From: Myxococcales bacterium
GTDB lineage: Bacteria > Myxococcota_A > Polyangia > Polyangiales > Polyangiaceae
Length of the DNA stretch: 64,000 nt
Assembly (NCBI GenBank): GCA_903642325.1
Contig: CAHJWM010000003.1
Coordinates: 62,001 to 126,000 of the forward strand
Direction of reading: 5' to 3'
The position numbers were made by a program, and so were the translations under genes. Positions 27,098 through 36,443 of the stretch are shown here, in pieces. Position 1 is the stretch's first letter, and every line of letters begins with the position of its first letter. The notes under the pieces are model-generated. The model searched no databases and was not told where the DNA came from. It worked only from the letters and a program-made list of their open reading frames with translations.

Positions 27098-27195
27098 CGG
27101 TTCTGGCGGCGAGCGTATTACAACGCACCTCGCTCGCGAAGTACGCCGAAAAAAAGCCTATGCCGGGGCTGCTCCGTTGCCCCTGATGCGCCTGC

Positions 27196-28629
27196 TCAAT
27201 GGCGGTCCTCGAGCGGATCGTCGGCGGGACGGGCCGTTGTAGGATCGGCCTTTGTAGGATCGGACGTTGTGGGACCGGCTGTCGCGGGACCAGCCGCGCT
27301 GCCGGCAATGCGGGGCGAGCCGACTGCGGCCGACGGCCCACGCAGGCCAGCGACTCTCGGCTTGGCGTGCCTGTCGTCGACCGGCTCGCCGCTGCGGACG
27401 GCAGCGGGCGTAGTTGACGGCGCCGCGACCGGCGCAACCGTTGGCAACGCGCGTCTCGAGCTCGCGAGTGGATTTTCTGCCGGTCGCGTGTTCGGAGGCA
27501 AGGTTTGGGGCTCGGCCGAGTGCTCCAGTGGACGCACCACCCGACTCACCGCAAAAAGCGCCGTCGCCGCGGCAAGCAGGCCCGGGATCAGCAGCCACGG
27601 CCGCCCGCGTTTACGACGTGGGGGAATCGAGCTTGGTTCGGCTCTCAAGGTAATGGCGTTTCCGGTCGCTGAACCGGCGAGGGGCGGAACGCTTTTTTCC
27701 TCGGCACGGCTGAGCGGGCTCGCGGCGCGGAGCACGCGGGCAATCCGCTCGGCAGACCGCAGTGCGCCCGGAGGCCCGAACGGCGCCAGGGCGCTCGCGA
27801 GCTCGGCCACGTTGGCGAAACGCTGTGCTCGGTCCTTGGCCAAGCAACGGAGCACGATTGGCTCGAGCTCTTCCGGCACGTCGCCGCGCAGCTCGCGCAG
27901 ACTGGGCGGGGGGTCCTCGACTACTTTGCGGCAGAGCGCGGGCATGCTCTCCGCTTCGAAGGGCACGCGGCCCGAAACCAGCTCGAATAAAATCACGCCG
28001 ATCGCCCAAATATCTGCGCGCGCGTCGACGCCGCGGGTCGAGCTGAGCTGCTCGGGTGACATGTAAAGGGGCGACCCCATCACGGTCGACGTCTTGGTCA
28101 TGTCCAACTCGGAGGCCCCCGAGGCGGTGAACTTCGAGATGCCGAAGTCCAACACCTTGATACACGGGGTACCGTCCGCTCGCATCGTTACGAACAGATT
28201 GGCGGGTTTGAGGTCGCGATGCACGATGCCAAGGGCGTGGGCTTCCGCCAACGCCTCACAGGCTTGCAAGAGGAACTCGATGGCTTCCGGTATTTCGAGT
28301 GGGCCGCGCTCTCTCATCCACTCGGCGAGATCCCGACCCTGCAGGTATTCCATGACCATGTAAGGCGAACCGTTGTCCAGCGTTCCAACATCCGAGACGC
28401 GCGCGACGTGCTCACTTTTGATCTTGACCGCGGCCCGGGCTTCGCGAGCGAAGCGCGCGACAGCGTCTGAATTTTCGAGCGCCTCGGGCAGGAGGAACTT
28501 CAGCGCCACGCGTTCGTCCAGCTGAATGTGGGTGGCGGCCACGACCACCCCCATCGCGCCTTTGCCGAGCACGCGCTCGATCCGGAACTTGCCGGCGAGA
28601 ATATCTCCTTCACGCACTTGATCGGACAT
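27196..28629 (-). CDS. Transmembrane Ser/Thr protein kinase
   Basis: 477 aa. N-terminal cytosolic kinase (~12-280): GKGAMGVV loop, Lys44 (VALKF), HRD 137-139 (IVHRDLKPAN), DFG (VLDFGISKF), MSPEQ, all intact, so probably active. One transmembrane helix near residue 340 (WLLIPGLLAAATALFAV) and a Pro/Ala/Thr-rich periplasmic tail without a recognisable sensor domain. The tail ends in short tandem repeats. PknB/Pkn-type kinase common in myxobacteria; substrate unknown. Confidence 0.93.
   Translation of the reverse strand: MSDQVREGDILAGKFRIERVLGKGAMGVVVAATHIQLDERVALKFLLPEALENSDAVARFAREARAAVKIKSEHVARVSDVGTLDNGSPYMVMEYLQGRDLAEWMRERGPLEIPEAIEFLLQACEALAEAHALGIVHRDLKPANLFVTMRADGTPCIKVLDFGISKFTASGASELDMTKTSTVMGSPLYMSPEQLSSTRGVDARADIWAIGVILFELVSGRVPFEAESMPALCRKVVEDPPPSLRELRGDVPEELEPIVLRCLAKDRAQRFANVAELASALAPFGPPGALRSAERIARVLRAASPLSRAEEKSVPPLAGSATGNAITLRAEPSSIPPRRKRGRPWLLIPGLLAAATALFAVSRVVRPLEHSAEPQTLPPNTRPAENPLASSRRALPTVAPVAAPSTTPAAVRSGEPVDDRHAKPRVAGLRGPSAAVGSPRIAGSAAGPATAGPTTSDPTKADPTTARPADDPLEDRH
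27236..27295. repeat. Four imperfect 15-base tandem repeats in the kinase tail
   Basis: Units of the form GTTGTAGGATCGGCC recur four times with drift toward the 3' end. On the coding (minus) strand they encode a five-residue Ala/Pro/Thr/Asp unit (AGPAT, AGPTT, SDPTK, ADPTT). Likely a slippage-prone periplasmic linker. Confidence 0.7.
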
Positions 28630-28920
28630 TGGGTCGATATCGGCAGTAAGAAGCGCTCTCTGCGAGCCACGAGCGCGTGCGCCTCAGCCTAGCCGAGATC
28701 GAGAAAAGTGCGCTCTTTCGCGACGCCGGCGCCGCAGGCCTAGAATTTCAGTCCGGGCCGGCATTAGCACTCATGGGTAGGCCGAAGAGCGCGTTTAACA
28801 AGCACTTTTTTGGCGGCCCCGAGTGGCCCTCAGGCTCCGGTCCGGCGCCTCGGGTTTCCTCGTTGCGGTGGGGGGATGGCAGGGTTATCCGCGCTCAGCG
28901 GCGCACGTTGCAAGGTGACG

Positions 28921-30237
28921 ATGAAAAAGAATTACGTCCTCGACACGAATGTTCTGATCCACGATCCGCATGCATTTTTGAAGTTCGAGGACAACGACGT
29001 GATTCTCCCGATCTACGTGATCGAGGAGATCGACCAATTCAAACGGGACGCCAACGAGCGCGGCCGGAATGCTCGCACCGTATCGCGCCTACTCGACGCT
29101 CAACGCGCCAAGGGCCCGCTGTCGAAGGGCGTCGACTTGCCAGATGGCGGCCGCTTGCTCGTTCACGTGCCCGTGCGCCGGCTGGAGCTCAAGATCGCGC
29201 TCAACCCGAACACTGGTGACCACGCCATTTTGCAGACTGCGCTCGAGTTCCGCGATGAGGCGCCGGACAAGCCCACGATCTTCGTGACTATGGACGTGAA
29301 TCTCCGCATCCGTGCGGACGCGCTCGGGCTCACCACGCAAACGTACGAAAATTCCGCGGTCGACCTGGACCGCGTCGAGACCGGCATCATCGAGCTCAAC
29401 ATTACGGCCGCCGAGTTGGACAAATTTTTCGAGTCGAGCTCGTTCAAACCTACCGAAGCCGATAAAATCAACGCCAACGCTTGCGTCGTGCTGCGAGACG
29501 ACAGTGCCCGCTCGCGCACCGCGCTGGGGCGTTTTCATCACGAGCCCAAGGAAATCCGCGCCTTGAAGACGCCGCGTGAAGGTTTGCTCGGCATTCGTCC
29601 CCGTAACAAAGAGCAGGCGTTTGCCTTGGATTTGTTGCTCGATGACGACGTGAAGCTGCTCACGGTCGTGGGCAAGGCCGGCACGGGCAAGACATTGCTG
29701 GCGCTCGCTGCGGGGTTGCGGCGCGTGGTCGATGACGGCGCGTACGCGCGCCTGCTGGTTAGCCGCCCGGTGATGCCGCTCGGTCGTGATATCGGCTTTT
29801 TGCCGGGTGACGTGGACCAAAAGCTCAACCCCTGGATGCAACCCATCTATGACAACCTGGAGTTTTTGTTGGTCGCGGGCGGCAGTAAGCGGCGTGGTGT
29901 GCGCGGCTTCGAGGAGCTGTTCGACGCCGGCCAGCTGCAGGTCGAGCCACTCACGTACATTCGCGGCCGCAGTTTGCCACATCAATACGTGATCGTGGAT
30001 GAGGCGCAGAATTTGACGCCGCACGAGGTGAAGACGGTCATTACCCGCTGTGGAGAAGGTACGAAGATCATCCTAACCGGTGACCCGTTCCAGATCGACA
30101 ATCCCTACGTGGACAGCTCCACCAACGGCTTGTCGGTGACGGCCGACCGCCTGCGTGGAGAGCCGATCGTCGGGCACATCCTGATGTCCAAGGGAGAGCG
30201 GAGCGAGCTTGCCAACATCGCCGCCAACAAGCTCTGA
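28921..30237 (+). CDS. PIN-PhoH family ATPase (YlaK-like)
   Basis: 438 aa. N-terminal PIN-type nuclease domain (YVLDTNVLIHDPHAF, IEEIDQFKRD, with acidic residues retained) followed by a PhoH P-loop ATPase/helicase domain: Walker A VGKAGTGKT, Walker B VIVDEAQNLT, TGDPFQIDNPY. PIN-PhoH proteins are thought to act as RNA-unwinding ribonucleases, often in toxin-antitoxin or RNA-turnover settings. Start at ATG 28921 chosen for AAGGTGA just upstream and the family-like N-terminus; the frame is open earlier. The next gene begins three bases after the stop. Confidence 0.93.
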   Translation: MKKNYVLDTNVLIHDPHAFLKFEDNDVILPIYVIEEIDQFKRDANERGRNARTVSRLLDAQRAKGPLSKGVDLPDGGRLLVHVPVRRLELKIALNPNTGDHAILQTALEFRDEAPDKPTIFVTMDVNLRIRADALGLTTQTYENSAVDLDRVETGIIELNITAAELDKFFESSSFKPTEADKINANACVVLRDDSARSRTALGRFHHEPKEIRALKTPREGLLGIRPRNKEQAFALDLLLDDDVKLLTVVGKAGTGKTLLALAAGLRRVVDDGAYARLLVSRPVMPLGRDIGFLPGDVDQKLNPWMQPIYDNLEFLLVAGGSKRRGVRGFEELFDAGQLQVEPLTYIRGRSLPHQYVIVDEAQNLTPHEVKTVITRCGEGTKIILTGDPFQIDNPYVDSSTNGLSVTADRLRGEPIVGHILMSKGERSELANIAANKL

Positions 30238-30240
30238 GCC

Positions 30241-31338
30241 ATGCCGACTGCCCCGCAACCACGCGGTGTGCTCGAGCTCGACCGCACTCCGCTCTTTCAG
30301 GGCACGCAGCGACTGCTGCGGCGGGCCGAATCCGAGATTCGGTTGCTCGACCGCGCCCAACCCCTGAACGCAGCCCTCGAGCGCGAAGCCCTCATTGGCG
30401 AATGGGGCGCGGGAAGGTGCCGCGCGCCGCGCTTCGAATACGCGGCGCGTCCCGCTCTCGGCGGGTTGCGTGCGGCGCTGGAAGCGGCGGCGGTCGCAAT
30501 CGGCGGTCTGGGGGCGCTGGGCGCGGCTTATGCCGCCCGCGCCCTCGAGCTAGAAGTGGAGGCGGCGGCCGCCGAAGTGATCGGTACAGCCGAGTTTGCT
30601 GCCTGCAGCGCGCGACGTTACCGGCTCGAGCCGTCGCCGGACGTGGACGCCGCCGAGGCTTGGGCCGCACGCTGGATCGACGCGCCGGACGACGCGCCCT
30701 CGAAACAACACCGCAGCGACGACCGCAGCGATGCGGCCAGTCTGTACCGCGCTCTGGAACGCGCGACGGCGGGTTTACCCGTGCGCGTCGAGGTTCGCGC
30801 CAATCAAGCCGCGGCGGCCGCGGTTGGCGACGGCTTCGTGGGCATTCGGCCAAGACTCTGGCACAGTGAGCAAGCCGCGCGCCGTATCGTGCTTCATGAA
30901 ATCGAAGGCCACGTTCGGCCACGCATCTTGGCGCAGCGCGAAGAGCTCGGCCTGTTTCGAGTAGGCTCTGCCGAGAGCAACGACGCGGAAGAGGGCCGTG
31001 CTTTACTATTAGAACGCGGCGCGGGCTTGCTCGAGGGCACGCGGCGCCGCGAGCTCGCGCGTCGGCACATCGCGGCCCGCGACGTGCGGCGAGGCGCCGG
31101 CTTCGAGGAGGTGGTGAACGCTCTAATCGCCCTGGGCCAAGACGTGGCCAGCGCCGTCGAGGCTGCTTGTCGAGCCTACCGCGGCGGTGGGCTGGCACGG
31201 GAATGCGTTTATCTCGTCGCGCTTTCTCAGGTGGCGTGCGCGTTCGAAGCGGAGCCGGAGCTCGAGGGCTACTTCGAGCACGGCCGCGTCAGCATCGCCG
31301 CCGCGCGCGCCTGCCGCGCAGGCTTCGGTTTTTCGTAA
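30241..31338 (+). CDS. DUF1704-family zinc metallopeptidase (QEGLA-type, MATCAP-related)
   Basis: 365 aa. Contains HEIEGH, an HExxxH metal-binding motif characteristic of DUF1704, and downstream EEGRALLLERGAG at the place of the family's EGLA motif with the third ligand Glu. Bacterial members are annotated as flavohaemoglobin expression-modulating proteins; eukaryotic relatives (MATCAP/KIAA0895) are tyrosine carboxypeptidases. The N-terminal ~200 residues are Ala/Glu-rich helices. Cytosolic, probable operon with the PIN-PhoH gene. Substrate unknown. Confidence 0.82.
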   Translation: MPTAPQPRGVLELDRTPLFQGTQRLLRRAESEIRLLDRAQPLNAALEREALIGEWGAGRCRAPRFEYAARPALGGLRAALEAAAVAIGGLGALGAAYAARALELEVEAAAAEVIGTAEFAACSARRYRLEPSPDVDAAEAWAARWIDAPDDAPSKQHRSDDRSDAASLYRALERATAGLPVRVEVRANQAAAAAVGDGFVGIRPRLWHSEQAARRIVLHEIEGHVRPRILAQREELGLFRVGSAESNDAEEGRALLLERGAGLLEGTRRRELARRHIAARDVRRGAGFEEVVNALIALGQDVASAVEAACRAYRGGGLARECVYLVALSQVACAFEAEPELEGYFEHGRVSIAAARACRAGFGFS

Positions 31339-31345
31339 AAACCGC

Positions 31346-32113
31346 TCAGGTCAGCTCGACCAGCACCGGGATGTGATCCGACGGCTTGTCCAGACGCCTG
31401 GGCTCACGGTCCATGATGGCGCTCGCGCAGCGCGCGCTGAGCGATTCCGAGAGGAAGACGTAGTCGATGCGCAGGCCTTCGTTCTTGCGGAATCCGCCGG
31501 CGCGATAGTCCCACCAGCTGTACAGGCCGCCTTCCGAATGCAATTCGCGGAACGCGTCCTTGAGCCCGAACGCTCGCAATTTGGCCAGCGCGCGATGTTC
31601 GTCGGGGTGAAAGTGGGTTTTGCCGCGGAATAGCTCGGGCGCAAACACGTCGCGCTCGTCGGTTGCGATGTTGAAATCGCCGCAAACCAGGACATCGCTC
31701 TTCGGGTCGACCGTGGCATCGAGCGTCTGCCGAAGCTGTTCGAGCCAGGCGAGCTTCTCTTGGAACGCGGGGGAAGCTACGCTCTTGCCATTCGGGACGT
31801 AGCAAGAAAAGACGCGTATGCCCGAAATTGTCGCGGCAATGACGCGTTTATCTGCGTCTAGGCTTTGACCGGCGAGGCCGATGCCGATGTCTTTCATCGG
31901 CAGTCGCGAAAGGATCGCCACGCCGTTGTACGCAAGCTGCCCGGCCATGGCCACGCCGTAGCCAAGGCGCATGAACTCGTCGGTTGGAAAATCGTCATCG
32001 ACGACTTTCGTCTCCTGCATGCACAGTACATCGGGTTGGTGGCGCCCGAGCCACTCGCAGGCGTGGTTGAGCCGAGCGCGAATCGAATTGACGTTCCAGG
32101 TGGCGACTTTCAC
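31346..32113 (-). CDS. xthA: Exodeoxyribonuclease III
   Basis: 255 aa. Mg-dependent AP endonuclease and 3' exonuclease for base-excision repair. Motifs: VKVATWNVNSIRARL, QETKV, GDFNIA, RIDYVF and the catalytic SDHIPV near the C-terminus. Start set at GTG 32113, which aligns with the usual MKVATWNVNS beginning; a GTG eight codons upstream is possible. Convergent with the DUF1704 gene and divergent from the TonB receptor gene. Confidence 0.93.
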   Translation of the reverse strand: MKVATWNVNSIRARLNHACEWLGRHQPDVLCMQETKVVDDDFPTDEFMRLGYGVAMAGQLAYNGVAILSRLPMKDIGIGLAGQSLDADKRVIAATISGIRVFSCYVPNGKSVASPAFQEKLAWLEQLRQTLDATVDPKSDVLVCGDFNIATDERDVFAPELFRGKTHFHPDEHRALAKLRAFGLKDAFRELHSEGGLYSWWDYRAGGFRKNEGLRIDYVFLSESLSARCASAIMDREPRRLDKPSDHIPVLVELT

Positions 32114-32218
32114 TTGGTGCGGGCCGTAATACCGCACGCCCCTCCTAGCAAGTCCCCTTCCTTCTCCAGAAAGTCTTGTCTTGCGAGCGCGCGTGCACTA
32201 GCGAAGTAGCGGGCGTTC

Positions 32219-34972
32219 ATGGTTTTTGCGGTGCGTCGGATCTGTCTGCTCGTGGTGCTTGCCGCATCCGGGTCTTTAGCGAAGGAGCGCACCGCCGCCG
32301 CCCAGTCTGACGACTCGTCGCAAGGCACCGGTTCGGTGCCGAGCGGAGCATCGGGGGCGGTGGTCAAGCCGCCGGAGCCGGCCCCGGGCGCACGAAAGAA
32401 ACCGGTAATCGTGCTGCCGGAGCTGATCCACTTCGAGCACGCCACGTATCCGCCGGCTGCGGCCAAAGCAGGCCAAGAGGCGGATGTTACGCTGAAGCTC
32501 ACCATCGACCGAGACGGCAACGTGAGCAAGGCGGAGGTGCCGGCGCCCGTAGGCAAGGGCTTCGACGAAGCCGCCCAGCAGGCGGCGCTCAAGTTCACCT
32601 TCAGACCGGCCACTCGCGATGGCGTTCCCATCCCGGTTGCCATCGCGTATCGTTACTCCTTCACCCTTGCCCCGGCCCCTGCCGCGGAAGCGGCTCAGCC
32701 CGCGCAGACCGCGGGCAACCTGTCCGGCATCGTTCGGCTCGCTCAGAGCAACACGCCACTCGCGGGGGCCGCCGTCACCTTCACCTTGCCGGACGGCACG
32801 CAGCGCCAGGTGACCACGGACGACTCGGGCAAGTGGCAGCTCGCGAACGTGGCTCCCGGCCAGTACCGGGTTCACGTCGAATCCCCGGGGTTTCAACCCG
32901 TCGAAAATCAAGAAGAGGTCGTCCTTGGACAGGAAACGAACGCCACCTATCGCTTGACGCCCGTTGCGGAGGGCATCGAAATCACCGTGCAGGGCGAAAG
33001 ACCGCCGCGAGAAATGACGCGGCGTACCATCGAGCGCCGAGAAATCGATCGTATTCCGGGCACCAGCGGGGACGCCCTGCGTTCCCTTCAGAGCCTGCCA
33101 GGGGTCGCGCGTCCGCCCGGGCTCGCAGGGTTTCTGATCGTGCGCGGTTCGTCGCCGAACGACACGCAAGTGTATGCAGACGGCTCGCTCTTGCCGCTGA
33201 TCTATCACTTCGGCGGCTTATCGAGCGTCGTCCCGACCGAGCTGCTGGATAAGATCGACTTCTACCCGGGAAACTTCGGCGCCAAGTATGGCAGAGTTCA
33301 GGGTGGTATCGTCGATGTCGCGCTGCGTAGCCCGGACACGCAGTGCCTCGGCCCGTATGGCGCACCAACCGAGAAGAAAGGTTGCTTTCACGGAATGGCG
33401 CAGGTCGACTTGATCGACGGTCGTCTACTCTTGCAGGGGCCGCTGCCCGCGAAGAATTGGACCTTTGCCGTGGCCGGTCGACGCAGCTGGATCGATCTTT
33501 GGCTCAAGCCGCTGCTCGAGAGAGCGGGCTCGAGCGTAACGGCGGCCCCGGTCTACTACGACTATCAAGCCATCGTCGATCACAAGACCGCGTCTTCGCG
33601 CTTTAGCCTACGCGCATTCGGTTCCGACGATAAGTTCAGGATCATCATCACTGACCCCGCCGCGGAGGACCCGGCGCTGGGCGGCGCGCTGAGCTTCGGG
33701 ACGTCCTTTTACCGCGGGCAGATGCTGTATCAAACGGACCTCACCCCGTCCGTATCTCTCGATACCATGCTGTCCGCGGGGAAAAATTCGATCGGTTTTT
33801 CCGTAGGCAACTTTCTTTTCAATCTCGACACCTACCCAATTTACGCCCGGAGCGAGCTCGGCTTCAAGGTCGCCACCGGAGTCAAGGTGAACGCGGGCTT
33901 GGACTTCGAGCTGGCGCCGTACGAGGTGACCGTTCGTTTTCCTCAACCTCCGCGGGCCGGTGAGCCAGATCCGGGCCCTTTCGCGAGTAAGCCGCCGCAA
34001 GAGTCGCACGTGAAAAGCACGTCCTTCCGACCAGGTTGGTACGCGGACGCCGAGCTGCAACCTTCGCGACGGCTGCGCATCATACCCGGTGTGCGCGTCG
34101 ATTATGCGCGGGACACGGGCCACGGCGATTTCAGTCCGCGCATCGTCGCTCGCTACGACTTGCTGAAAGGCGCTGACCCGGTGGAGCCCGAGAGCAACGC
34201 TCGACGAACCACGCTGAAAGGAGGGGCTGGCATCTACTATCAGCCGCCGCAGTTTCAAGAGACGAACCCTGTCTTCGGCACTCCGGGCTTGCACTCCAAT
34301 CGCGCCGTTCATTACTCGATCGGTGTCGAGCAAGAGTTGACCAAGCAAGTCGAGCTCAGCGTGGAAGGCTTTTACAAAGATCTGACGCGTCAAGTAGCCC
34401 GCGCGCCAAACGACCAAGGTACATACACGTACAACAACTTCGGCCTTGGTTCGGTCGTCGGCATGGAGCTGCTGCTCAAGTACAAGCCGAGCAAACGCTT
34501 CTTCGGCTGGGTCGCGTACACTTTGTCGCGCAGCGTGCGGCGAGACAGCCCCGATAGCCCTGAATACCTGTTTCAATACGACCAGACGCATAATCTGATC
34601 GTCCTCGGGAGCTATCGGCTCGGCCGCGGCTGGGAGTTCGGCGGCCGCTTTCGCATCGTCACCGGCAGTTTGGATACGGCCTCGCTGGCGACGCCAGCTT
34701 TGCCCGCGTTGTATGCGGCGGATTCCGGCGCTTACACCCAACTACAGGGCAAGCCTTACAGCACCCGTCTGCCGCTCTTTCATCAGCTCGACCTGCGCGT
34801 CGACAAACGCTGGCAATTCCGCGATTGGCGCTTCTCGACTTATCTCGATGTGCAGAATGTTTACAACAATGCTGCCGTCGAGGGCCTGAGTTACAACTAC
34901 GACTACAGCCGGCGTTCCTATCAAACGGGCATCCCGATCATTCCGAGCCTGGGCTTGAGAGGGGAGTTCTGA
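32219..34972 (+). CDS. TonB-dependent receptor with built-in TonB C-terminal domain
   Basis: 917 aa outer-membrane protein. Order: signal peptide (~1-28); a TonB C-terminal-type domain (~64-150, YPPAAAKAGQEADVTLKL, GFDEAAQQAALKFTFRPA); a carboxypeptidase-regulatory-like beta domain (~164-245); the receptor plug (~252-370, SLPGVARPPG, LIVRGSSPNDTQVYADG); and a beta-barrel ending in F. Fusion of TonB_C to its own receptor is a myxobacterial trait. Ligand unknown; the coupled downstream lipoprotein and the riboswitch-controlled lipoprotein 1.5 kb away are the best clues. Stop and next start overlap (TGATG). Confidence 0.92.
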   Translation: MVFAVRRICLLVVLAASGSLAKERTAAAQSDDSSQGTGSVPSGASGAVVKPPEPAPGARKKPVIVLPELIHFEHATYPPAAAKAGQEADVTLKLTIDRDGNVSKAEVPAPVGKGFDEAAQQAALKFTFRPATRDGVPIPVAIAYRYSFTLAPAPAAEAAQPAQTAGNLSGIVRLAQSNTPLAGAAVTFTLPDGTQRQVTTDDSGKWQLANVAPGQYRVHVESPGFQPVENQEEVVLGQETNATYRLTPVAEGIEITVQGERPPREMTRRTIERREIDRIPGTSGDALRSLQSLPGVARPPGLAGFLIVRGSSPNDTQVYADGSLLPLIYHFGGLSSVVPTELLDKIDFYPGNFGAKYGRVQGGIVDVALRSPDTQCLGPYGAPTEKKGCFHGMAQVDLIDGRLLLQGPLPAKNWTFAVAGRRSWIDLWLKPLLERAGSSVTAAPVYYDYQAIVDHKTASSRFSLRAFGSDDKFRIIITDPAAEDPALGGALSFGTSFYRGQMLYQTDLTPSVSLDTMLSAGKNSIGFSVGNFLFNLDTYPIYARSELGFKVATGVKVNAGLDFELAPYEVTVRFPQPPRAGEPDPGPFASKPPQESHVKSTSFRPGWYADAELQPSRRLRIIPGVRVDYARDTGHGDFSPRIVARYDLLKGADPVEPESNARRTTLKGGAGIYYQPPQFQETNPVFGTPGLHSNRAVHYSIGVEQELTKQVELSVEGFYKDLTRQVARAPNDQGTYTYNNFGLGSVVGMELLLKYKPSKRFFGWVAYTLSRSVRRDSPDSPEYLFQYDQTHNLIVLGSYRLGRGWEFGGRFRIVTGSLDTASLATPALPALYAADSGAYTQLQGKPYSTRLPLFHQLDLRVDKRWQFRDWRFSTYLDVQNVYNNAAVEGLSYNYDYSRRSYQTGIPIIPSLGLRGEF

Positions 34973-36051
34973 TGCAGTGGTCGATGTTCGAGGGCTGGTT
35001 GCGCGCGCTTCCACTCGTGAGCTTGGCCGTGCTCGGCTGCGGGCCAGACTTCGACCCGCCGAGCGAGCTGCACTCGCTGCGCGTGCTCGGCATACAGAAG
35101 GACATGCCCTACGCGGATCCGGGTCAGACCGTGCACTTACACATGCTGTGGGAGGACGCCTCGGAGCATGCGGCTCGCAGCGTCGTGGTCCGCTGGTCAG
35201 GTCCGTGCTTCGATCCGGCCGCGGATTTGTACTACGCCTGCTTCACGGATCCGAACCTGTTTACCGGCATGACCGGGGGTGATCGGGCGTCGTTCGCCAT
35301 GCCCAAAGACATCATTTCGCGCCGGCCCCCGCCGAGCGATGCCAAAAATGCGCGTTACGGCATCGCCTACGTGTTCTTCGCGGTATGCGCCGGCGAGCTC
35401 GTGCCGGTGCCCGTGACCGAGGAGACTGCGTTCCCTATCGGCTGCCGGGACGAGTCAGGCAAGCTGCTAGGCTCAGACGATTTCGTCGCAGGCTACGTAT
35501 CGGTCTATTCTTTCCAAAGCTTTCACAACGATAATCCGTTCGTCTCCGGGTTCGAGTTTCAGGGGCGACCGGTCGCGTCCGCGAGCTTTTGCACCGATCA
35601 CGGCTCCGCCGATGCCGACGATCCGACCGGTACCGACGACTGCCAGGCGCGAGCCGGTTCGAGCGCGCCTCGGGACATCGACTGCGACGACCCAAAACAA
35701 GCGCAGCTCTGCGTGCCATCGTGCGCCGCCGACGGTGACTCGAGTTGTCCGGCCTATGCCATCCGGCCTACCGTGGATAAGAGCAACGTCTCGAACCAAA
35801 ATCAGGACGATGTCTCGAAACAGCTGCTCGGCCGCAATGTGGGTGAACAGATGTGGATCGACTATTATACCGACGCCGGGAAGTTCAAGTCTGCGGTGCG
35901 GTTGCTGAGCGACGCTACTTCGGGCTGGAACGACGATTACGGCACGAAATACTATGCGCCGAAGGCTCCCGGCTTGGCCCGCGTGTGGGCATTGGTGCAC
36001 GACAACCGCGGCGGCGTCGGCTGGGCCGGCGTGACCCTCAAAGTGCAGTGA
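34972..36051 (+). CDS. Lipoprotein translationally coupled to the TonB receptor
   Basis: 359 aa. ATG 34972 overlaps the receptor stop by one base. Signal peptide with lipobox LAVLGC. The mature protein starts with a beta-rich region (~35-100) and contains several Cys pairs (CFDPAADLYYACF, CQARAG, CDDPKQAQLCVPSCAADGDSSCP) and a terminal beta segment ending in WAGVTLKVQ. Context suggests an outer-membrane accessory to the receptor, as in SusC/SusD-like pairs, but there is no SusD similarity that I can see. Family unknown. Confidence 0.82.
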   Translation: MQWSMFEGWLRALPLVSLAVLGCGPDFDPPSELHSLRVLGIQKDMPYADPGQTVHLHMLWEDASEHAARSVVVRWSGPCFDPAADLYYACFTDPNLFTGMTGGDRASFAMPKDIISRRPPPSDAKNARYGIAYVFFAVCAGELVPVPVTEETAFPIGCRDESGKLLGSDDFVAGYVSVYSFQSFHNDNPFVSGFEFQGRPVASASFCTDHGSADADDPTGTDDCQARAGSSAPRDIDCDDPKQAQLCVPSCAADGDSSCPAYAIRPTVDKSNVSNQNQDDVSKQLLGRNVGEQMWIDYYTDAGKFKSAVRLLSDATSGWNDDYGTKYYAPKAPGLARVWALVHDNRGGVGWAGVTLKVQ

Positions 36052-36053
36052 CG

Positions 36054-36281
36054 CTAGTTCGAGGCACGAACAGGAGTGCCCCTCGCCAACACGATTTTAT
36101 CGCCGTACGCCGGGGGGGGTGCGATTAGCCGCGGCAGCTCACGCTCGCGCTTGGGCCGAAGTACGCGCGTTTCGACGTCTTCGTGAGGCGCCGGGCGGGT
36201 CGCGCTCAGCGAGGCTTCACCACATGCCCCAAGCGCCAGGCCTAGGCACGCCATGACCATGGATCGGAGGACGCTAGGCAT
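36054..36281 (-). CDS. Small lipoprotein
   Basis: 75 aa. Signal peptide with lipobox LALGAC (Cys about residue 20), then ~55 polar residues rich in Arg and Pro (RVLRPKRERELPRL). No known domain. Convergent with the receptor-coupled lipoprotein (two-base gap). A strong hairpin separates it from the upstream riboswitch-controlled gene on the same strand, so it is probably transcribed on its own. Short, but the lipobox makes it credible. Confidence 0.65.
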   Translation of the reverse strand: MPSVLRSMVMACLGLALGACGEASLSATRPAPHEDVETRVLRPKRERELPRLIAPPPAYGDKIVLARGTPVRASN

Positions 36282-36317
36282 CCTATCAAGTTAGCAGCGC
36301 GCCGATCGTCAGCAAAC

Positions 36318-36349
36318 GCGGACTCTCGAGCCATTGATCGAGAGTCCGC
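36318..36349 (-). terminator. Strong hairpin, likely terminator of the riboswitch-controlled gene
   Basis: GCGGACTCTCGA (36318-36329) and TCGAGAGTCCGC (36338-36349) form a perfect 12-pair stem with an eight-base loop, about 95 bases after the stop of the minus-strand lipoprotein gene. On that strand the stem is followed by GTTTGC, a short T-run only. It probably ends the riboswitch-controlled transcript and separates it from the small lipoprotein gene. Confidence 0.5.
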
Positions 36350-36443
36350 CGTAACAAGACCGCGCTCGTCGGAGTGCGCCTTCGATTCGGAAACCGTTGG
36401 GGATTAAAGACCGAGCGTGCTCCGACAGCGGCGCGCGCTCAGC

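Noticed and set aside
28677-29219. 180-codon frame overlapping the start of the PIN-PhoH gene
   Set aside because: Runs out of frame through the conserved PIN domain; composition is low-complexity Arg-rich.
33608-34741. 377-codon minus-strand frame across the TonB receptor
   Set aside because: Shadow of the beta-barrel region; no motif.
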